Shown here in pieces: positions 57,848 to 64,000 of a stretch of 64,000 nt of DNA (position 1 is its first letter; every line of letters starts with the position of its first letter). A program made the position numbers and the translations under genes. The notes beneath the pieces were generated by a model. That model saw nothing but the letters and a program-made list of their open reading frames with translations. It was not told where the DNA came from and did not search any database. This DNA is from Lineus longissimus. Lineage: Eukaryota > Nemertea > Pilidiophora > Heteronemertea > Lineidae. Location: contig NC_088314.1 in NCBI RefSeq assembly GCF_910592395.1, positions 11,348,001 to 11,412,000 on the forward strand. Reading direction: 5' to 3'.

Positions 57848-59210
57848 GGAATGAATGATTTTGGAATTTGAATTTGAATTCTTGCTACCGCCAGATGACA
57901 TCACTTATTGCGCGCATGTCACAGATGGGATCCCTGAGCATACATGGCTGCCAATTTAGAATATTTTTCCAGGAGAGGACTGCTTTATAAAATCCACAAA
58001 AATCTTCAAGAAGCCGATAAAATTATCATCAGCTGATTTTATTCAACATCAATGAGGAGTCAATAAAGCTTTCTGGGTGATTATTTTTGTTTGATTTCAT
58101 TGTATTTCCTCGAGAAAAAATTCTAGAAATCAGCGAATTTTCTAGCGGATTTTGAACTGAGGGTATCAGCACTATGACAGCAGCTGGCAGGGAAATGACA
58201 AACTAACGGGGATAAAGATCGTTTAATTCACCAGGTATGTTTGTTTTCTTTAATACTTAGATCATTGCTTGAACTCGTTTATTTCTGGCCTGATCAGTTA
58301 AGTGCATGTAGGTTTTTAGACAAGTTTGTTAACTTGTAGTTCACGACCCGGGTCCACAATGCATTACACATTGTTATATGCGATAGCATGAGTTGGCCAC
58401 TTGGATTCTTGGTTGATGTATTTATTTTCATATATTCTACCTCGTCCATCAACTCCACTTTTTGACTGAAGGGTGTAGCTGTGAAGTGAAAGGATTTCGG
58501 GAACTGATTTCATCATGAGCACATTAGGTTTACTGTTTTATCGATGGTTATGAGATATTTTGTATCAAAGGTAGATATATGTACTTCCCCCACTGCACCT
58601 TTTCTCTTTTTAGTGATGAATAATTTATTCCAATAACTTCTTCGTTCATTTCTGGGAATTTTTGTTTCATTTCCAAATACCCTGTAGAGCCTCGTGTGGT
58701 GATTAAGATGACTGCTTGCCGAGTCTGTATTCTAATATGTTCTATGTTGATAGGCTAACTCATCTTGCTCCCAAAGTCTCATCTGGTCACAGTATCAAAG
58801 TGCTTAGCGATGTTGGATTGTTCATCTAAGGTCTACCCATAAACAAAGAGAACGGGGTTTTTCGATGTGTGGCATGATGATTGAGCAGACTTTGCTCTGT
58901 CTTCCAAATCTGACAAATCAAAATGACAGCTGATCAGAAGTAATCAGAAGATATTGATTGAATTCAGTGAAATGCAGCTCAGAATCATTGTCAGGGTTCT
59001 AATTCATTGATCTGTAGAAAAAGAATGGTCAGGGTTTGGGTGAGAACTCTAAATTTTGATGTTGACTCTGTCCGAAAACAGGTCATCGTTCTTTTGAAAT
59101 GTACATGCAGCGTCATGCACCATTAATGTCAGCAAATATACATGCCAAGGATTGTCAACGTGTTAAAAAAAGGGTTCTACCCAAGATTGATCAGTGATAG
59201 TGGCTATTAC

Positions 59211-59250
59211 ACACCAGGGGGAGGAAGCCACTGCTTCCTCCACCTGGTGT
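59211..59250. repeat. 18-bp-arm hairpin
   Basis: ACACCAGGGGGAGGAAGC, loop CACT, then GCTTCCTCCACCTGGTGT; 17 of 18 positions pair. Confidence 0.8.
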
Positions 59251-59511
59251 CAGTGGGTCTATTCAGAGCCAGAGTATGAACTGATGTCAAAATCCCCCCT
59301 TCCCAAAAATATTTTCAAATTTTTTGCTTGCCTGACATGAAATAGGAAAACTGACCAAGGAAGTAGTAGGCTAATTGCATTCAATTCTATGCTTTGCCCC
59401 AGCTTTAGCACTGTCCGGCAACATGGCAGATTGCCATCAGTCAGATTAGCTTATTCATGCCAGAACCTTTCGTCACAATGTGCGCTTTAAACATGTTATC
59501 ATGTTTTACAG

Positions 59512-59725
59512 GGATGATCAACAGCTACTGCATTTCAACATTTCGGTGACCACCTAACAATTGACCGAGAGAGGAGCGGAGCTACTTTCATAGAATGAAA
59601 CAAACACCTCTCACCTCCCATCCAACATCAGCCCTCACCTGCACGGTCATCAGAAGAACCAGTCGATTCTAGTATTTCATTCTTTTTCACTGTAATACTC
59701 AACTCAAATTAAAAATAAATAAACA
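59512..59725 (+). pseudogene. 3'-terminal-exon-like segment in H2, copy 3 (frame lost)
   Basis: ATGTTTTACAG acceptor-like sequence, the homologous block, and AATAAA at 59714-59719. The ORF open in the 33827 copy is interrupted here by small indels. Confidence 0.4.
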
Positions 59726-60560
59726 GTACGTGGCAGTTGGTTTACAAAATAATCAATGTGTCTGTTAAGTTTTTACTCGCTATAATCAATGTGAGCTAAG
59801 AAAATCCTACTTCTCGGACTTGGTCCTCGCCTTGCACGTTGCAACTGGTTGGTTGTCCCTGACGTTGAGCTGACGGCAATTACTGCATGGCTGTTTGGCT
59901 TAGGCTGGACCATGTTCACTGGATTAGTTTGTCACAACCATCCTACACTTCAAAGGAATTGATGTAAAGGTCCAGACTGTTTCTGGTTATGACCATGCAT
60001 CTATTGGGCAGGTGTGTCTCAAACAGTTCTTCAAAGGATTTGATGTAAAGGTCCATACTGTCTCCATATTGTTTGCCCCAAAGTTGTGACCATGCATCGA
60101 CTGGACTGGTTTTTCACAACCTGCACTTCCAAGGAATTGATACAAAGGTCCAGACTGCATTTACTAGTTGTCCTATGGTGTGACCATGCATCTAATGGAC
60201 TGGTTTGTCTCAAGCTGAACTTCAACGGCTTTGATGTAAAGGTACAGACTGCAGCAACTGGTTGTCTACTAGGTTGTGACTGTTGAAGGAACCATGGCAA
60301 CTAGTAAAATTACTCTCTGTTACAACCTTCAACTTGTAATCACACTGATTAGATGAAGTTACATGTGCAAACAGATGGACCGAACAAAGCTCCCATTTTG
60401 CCCCAGGAAAGAAAGCTGCACTACCACACAACAACCTCTAAGATCACAAAATTGACATCAATGAACAAAACTGTTCTCTCCATATCAACTGCAAATGACA
60501 TGCATTAACATTACCTGGGGTGAGCACATCATTTCTGGACCATTTCCTTTCACATTCAGC

Positions 60561-61438
60561 CCCACAACTCAAGACAGGTTGTGTCACAGACATGAAACTT
60601 ATGTGGTGTGATGACCTAATGTAGGGAAGGTTTTGGACCCAATCCAAAATCGAACATGGCTGCTAGGCCGCCATCTTTGTTTTTTGCATTCTGCCCCACA
60701 ACTCCAGAACTGAGTGAGTGTCAGGCCTGGAACTGTTGTGGTGTGATGGCCTAGTGTAGGGGCACTTTCTTATATATGTTTAAAAAAACATACCAACATG
60801 CTAAGTGACCATCCCCTTTCACTCACGCTCAATTCCTTGTTTGGCCACCAGGTGGCTTAAATCAAAAAACTCTGAACTGATTTCACCTACTTTTCAAGGT
60901 CACAGATATTAAATAGCATACATATTCAATTTAGTTTGTACCATAGGGCTCAGTACACAATTGAATCTGCTATAGGGTCCATGTACATTTTGTGTACGTA
61001 CATTCTCGTGATTTAAAAAAATTTCAATGCTGCAATGTTCATCAAACTTTGCAGAAGTGTAGTTCTATATCTTGTCAATGTCATAAGTAAATTTTAGAAA
61101 GTTCCAATGATTCTAAATTGTTTTATTAGCGTTTTTGTGAGACATGTCAGAATATGACACAATGCGGGGCCGTGTTTATTGCCTGTGAAAAGAATATTTT
61201 TCCAACCCCGTAAAATCTAGAAAAGGAGTTCCTATCTCAAAAGCGACCTGAATCGTGTTAGTTGACATCATTCAAAATCAAAAAAGCCTAAAATGATGTT
61301 TGCAAACCAAATAACTAATATTCCAGGCGGTATTTGGGCATGACAGGGCTTTCTTTAAATTTCATCACATTTATCCCATGGTACCACTGAACAGTTAATA
61401 GTGATCTCAGCCCCATAGCACGTTTTTAAAGGCCTACG
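60561..61438. other. Gene-free stretch left of the gypsy LTR
   Basis: It contains an H1/H3-type scrap at about 60840-60910 (TTGGCCACCAGGTGGC and CTTTTCAAGGTCACAG). Nothing else is recognised. Confidence 0.45.
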
Positions 61439-61630
61439 TGTTTCGTTGGGCAGGGCCAGTAGCAATAGAACAGAGACTTATATCGGAGGAAGACTACTAA
61501 TTTATTCTTGCTGAGCAACCATGCTGTTACAACGACCACAACAACACTAATTCCAGAACGACCGGGTGTCTCACACTTCAACCGAAGACCGAAACAAATA
61601 TTGATAACTGTATAATAGCGTCACGCAACA
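61439..61630 (-). repeat. Ty3/gypsy 3' LTR
   Basis: On the minus strand it starts TGTTGCGTGACGC immediately after the polypurine tract and probably ends ...CCAACGAAACA, giving TG...CA ends and about 192 bp. It contains AATAAA near 61500. The left boundary is inferred from the CA end because the 5' LTR is outside the window. Confidence 0.75.
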
Positions 61631-61644
61631 TCCTCCCTTTTTTA
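61631..61644 (-). other. Gypsy polypurine tract
   Basis: AAAAAAGGGAGGA (minus strand) abuts the LTR start, where plus-strand DNA synthesis is primed in LTR retrotransposons. Confidence 0.8.
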
Positions 61645-62090
61645 GATAGTACACATATCAGTACAGAGAAGGTTCAACTAAAACAATTATTCAAACGGAT
61701 ACACTGACTTAAGAAAAGAGTTTATATGAGAACAATCACTTTCGCAGAACTATTAATCACCCAATGCTCGAACTTAGAACTCAAAATCTCAGTAATCGGA
61801 CTTAAGCTGACAAGACTGATGTCTTAACTATTTGGTAGAGTCTAATCCACTAAACTACAAATTTCAAATTCACAAATGCTAAATATCACTGACTTAGTGA
61901 ACATGGTCTATAAGGAATCTTCCTTTGAAAAGTCCACAAAATGCCTCCATGAATATAGTATGAATGCAGAACATGTAAATTGAATATTGTCCATCTTTAC
62001 CCAGTCAATTACAATACACATTGCAGGATATAACCTAAATCTACTACAGTAGTTTCACTCATTTTCATTGATCAAAAATCAAACAAAACA

Positions 62091-64000
62091 TCACTTTGGA
62101 ACATAATCTGATAGGTATTTTGGCGGCTTGCTCACTCTTGAACTGCGTCTTGTTGGCGCATCAGTGGGCTGAACTGCACCAGGTGTACTCTCATCAGAAT
62201 TTGAATCAGTTGCGCCTGTCTCATTAGAACCATGAGAAGGTTGAATTGTTGGCGCACTTTCAACAGAATTATCAGCGTTGCCAGTAGGATTTCCAGATCC
62301 TGATACAGGCGGAGGAGGAAACAGGAATGGTGCTTCGCGCACAAAAGGTACAGAAGTGTGTCGCATTTGAGACCGGTTGCGACGGTATACTCCCCCAGCA
62401 CGACTTTCTATCAAGTACGGGCGATTGCCAAGTATTTGAACTACTTTTCCAAGGATCCGCCTTTCCTTTTCCTTCTTCTCAAAATAAACACCCTGTCCCA
62501 CTGACAGCTTTGGTAGTGCGCATGCCTTCTTATCATGACTTCGTTTCATAGCACTTTTGCGCATTTCTCTACCCTTTGACACTTCAATGTCGCCCTTTTC
62601 CATATATGGGATGACTGACCTAGTTTTGTGTCCGAGGAGCATTTCAGTAGGACTTTGTCCTGTGTCCTCTCTAGGAGTGTTCCTAAGTTCTAGCAAGGCA
62701 ATGTTTGGATCAGTTCTTGTTTTCCGCGCCTTTATCAAAAGTTGCTTTGCGATCTTTACAGCGGCTTCTGCTCGACCGTTAGCAGAATGATGTCCTGGGG
62801 ACGACTCGATATGAATGATTCCCCAGTCCTTCATGAATTTTCGGAATTCACTAGATGTCAGTTGAGATCCGGGGTCACTTTGGAATATACGCGGGATGCC
62901 ATATCTAGCAAAGTGTTTCTTAAGCACATTTATCACTTGAGAGCTAGTGATTGTTGGCAAGAAGTCAACCTCGATGAAGTTGGAGAAGAAATCCACAGTA
63001 ACTAAGTACTGGCAACCAGAAATCTCAAAAATGTCTGCTCCCACTTTGTCCCAAGGTCTTTGACCATCATCCTGAGGGATCAGTGGTTCCTTAGGGCTAC
63101 GGGCCCTAAGCTCTTGGCACGGCTCACATGTATCGACCATTTGCTTAATATCTTGCACAAGTCCTGGCCAAAACACGAGACCTCGAGCGCGCCGGAGCAT
63201 ACTGTTCAGTCCCAGGTGAGCGGAATGCAAACGCTGCTTTATATCGCCACGTAGGTCACTGGGGATAAGGATAGCTTCTCCCTTGAGTATGATTCCACTT
63301 TCACAGCTAAGAGAGTCTCTAAAGTCAAAATATGGCTTAGCCTCTATCGGAGTGTCTTGTTTAGTGTCTGGCCAGCCATTCTGAATGAGACACATGAGAG
63401 TTTTCGTAGTAGGATCACGTGCAGTGACGTCACGAACTTCTTCTAGTCTGGCATCTGAAATGTTCGGAAAGAAGTCAATGTTCATGACTCTTGGTCTCTC
63501 ATCCAGGGTTTTAAGGAATGCTCGACTAAGGGTATCTGCTATGACGAGTTCAGATCCCTTCAGAAATTGAAAGTCAACGTCATAGCGATGCAGGCGCATA
63601 AGTAATGACTGGAGCCGTTTTGGCGCTTGGCTCAGTGGTTTCCTCAGGATTGACGCTAAAGGCTTGTGGTCATTTTCCACCATTACTTTTGCCCCATATG
63701 TGTACTGGTCGAAGTGCTCTAAACCAAAACATACCGACAACAGTTCCTTTTCAATTTGAGCCCAAGATCGCTGCGCATTAGAGAGGGAACGTGATGCATA
63801 TTCTACTGGGCGTCCCTCTTGCATCAAAACTGCTCCCATCTCATCCTTACTGCTATCAGTTTGAAGTTTTATTTCTTTACTTGAGTCAAAATAGGCTAGC
63901 ACAGGAGCCTCGGTTAGCTTTTTGTTGACAGTTTGAAACGCTTGTTCACAGGCAGTAGACCAACTCCATTCGGCTCCCTTTCTAGTAAGTGCACGAATTG
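62091..64000 (-). CDS. pol: Ty3/gypsy Pol polyprotein, partial (RNase H and integrase)
   Basis: The frame is open from the window edge to TGA at 62091, about 635 codons; the nominal start at 63902 is a GTG inside the frame. In order: the end of RT/connection; RNase H with LQTDSSKDEMGAVL and VENDHKPLASIL; an integrase zinc finger (LHSAHLG ... CEPC); the integrase core with Asp in VGADIFE, Asp in FQSDPGSQ and Glu in NGRAEAAVK; then a C-terminal region with VGQGVYFEKKEKERR and a low-complexity tail. All integrase catalytic residues are present with no stop or shift, unlike every other retroelement here. Protease, RT and Gag would lie beyond the right edge. About 460 bp of non-coding sequence separates the stop from the polypurine tract, with no env-like ORF. 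Confidence 0.95.
   Translation of the reverse strand, partial: IRALTRKGAEWSWSTACEQAFQTVNKKLTEAPVLAYFDSSKEIKLQTDSSKDEMGAVLMQEGRPVEYASRSLSNAQRSWAQIEKELLSVCFGLEHFDQYTYGAKVMVENDHKPLASILRKPLSQAPKRLQSLLMRLHRYDVDFQFLKGSELVIADTLSRAFLKTLDERPRVMNIDFFPNISDARLEEVRDVTARDPTTKTLMCLIQNGWPDTKQDTPIEAKPYFDFRDSLSCESGIILKGEAILIPSDLRGDIKQRLHSAHLGLNSMLRRARGLVFWPGLVQDIKQMVDTCEPCQELRARSPKEPLIPQDDGQRPWDKVGADIFEISGCQYLVTVDFFSNFIEVDFLPTITSSQVINVLKKHFARYGIPRIFQSDPGSQLTSSEFRKFMKDWGIIHIESSPGHHSANGRAEAAVKIAKQLLIKARKTRTDPNIALLELRNTPREDTGQSPTEMLLGHKTRSVIPYMEKGDIEVSKGREMRKSAMKRSHDKKACALPKLSVGQGVYFEKKEKERRILGKVVQILGNRPYLIESRAGGVYRRNRSQMRHTSVPFVREAPFLFPPPPVSGSGNPTGNADNSVESAPTIQPSHGSNETGATDSNSDESTPGAVQPTDAPTRRSSRVSKPPKYLSDYVPK

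Larger units (their letters stand above)
57848..60560 (+). mobile_element. H2 repeat element, partial copy (5' end missing)
   Basis: It aligns with 5443-8700 and then with 14985-15145 without a gap, lacking the 5978-6692, 7678-8133 and 8715-14985 insertions. The 3' end has GGGGTGAGCACATC...GGACCATTTCC at about 60517-60550. The 5' hairpin is absent. A private hairpin lies at 59211-59250. Confidence 0.78.

Noticed and set aside
1-64000. tRNA, rRNA or snRNA genes
   Set aside because: I looked for box A/box B pairs and conserved rRNA words by eye and found none; a covariance-model search would be needed to exclude them.

Overview
The window is animal nuclear DNA packed with transposable elements; I could not confirm a single intact host gene. 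The mix of DIRS-type, Ty3/gypsy, BEL/Pao and CR1/L2-like retroelements with many inverted-repeat DNA elements, plus a short TTAGGG-type array, fits a marine invertebrate metazoan (for example a lophotrochozoan or invertebrate deuterostome). I cannot name the species.

Most of the non-retroelement sequence belongs to five related-looking, apparently non-autonomous repeat families, called H1-H5 here. Each copy starts with a T-run and a hairpin of the type AGCTC...GAGCT and ends with a second copy of the hairpin arm, usually followed by a GGCC-rich palindrome. The arm sequence differs between families, but the 5' and 3' arms inside one element still pair. H1 copies lie at 3724-4840, 17103-18322 and 44753-45888. 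H2 is at 4862-15145 (interrupted by nested insertions), with partial copies at 33044-34260 and 57848-60560. H3 is at 8717-9990, with partial copies at 51828-53270 and about 55560-56372. H4 is at 9991-14924 and 38540-43866. H5 is at 30452-33043, with a partial copy at 1-735. H1 and H3 are built from units of about 280-300 bp carrying a DR3-like motif. H2 and H4 each contain what looks like the 3'-terminal exon of a gene: splice acceptor, short ORF and poly(A) signal.

Retroelements, left to right: a 5'-truncated CR1/L2-like LINE (10642-11669, minus) inside the first H4 copy; a structurally complete DIRS-type tyrosine-recombinase retrotransposon (22961-29351, plus) with inverted terminal repeats, an internal complementary region, and Gag-like, RT/RNase H, Dam-like methyltransferase and recombinase domains, its reading frames broken; a LINE RT scrap (about 36085-36250, plus); a BEL/Pao C-terminal scrap (36739-36925, minus); a candidate solo LTR (39221-39825) in the second H4 copy; a BEL/Pao integrase region (47680-50197, minus) split by three insertions with flanking duplications; and a Ty3/gypsy element running off the right edge (61439-64000, minus) with an intact frame, polypurine tract and 3' LTR.

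Because several families occur two or three times, one copy often supplies the empty site for an insertion in another. That lets many small elements be delimited to the base and the order of nesting be read: H2 (4862-15145) received H3/H4, H4 received the LINE, and the other H4 copy received a solo LTR and a 1.5-kb inverted-repeat element. The remaining sequence holds tandem repeats, palindromes and stretches where I see nothing recognisable.
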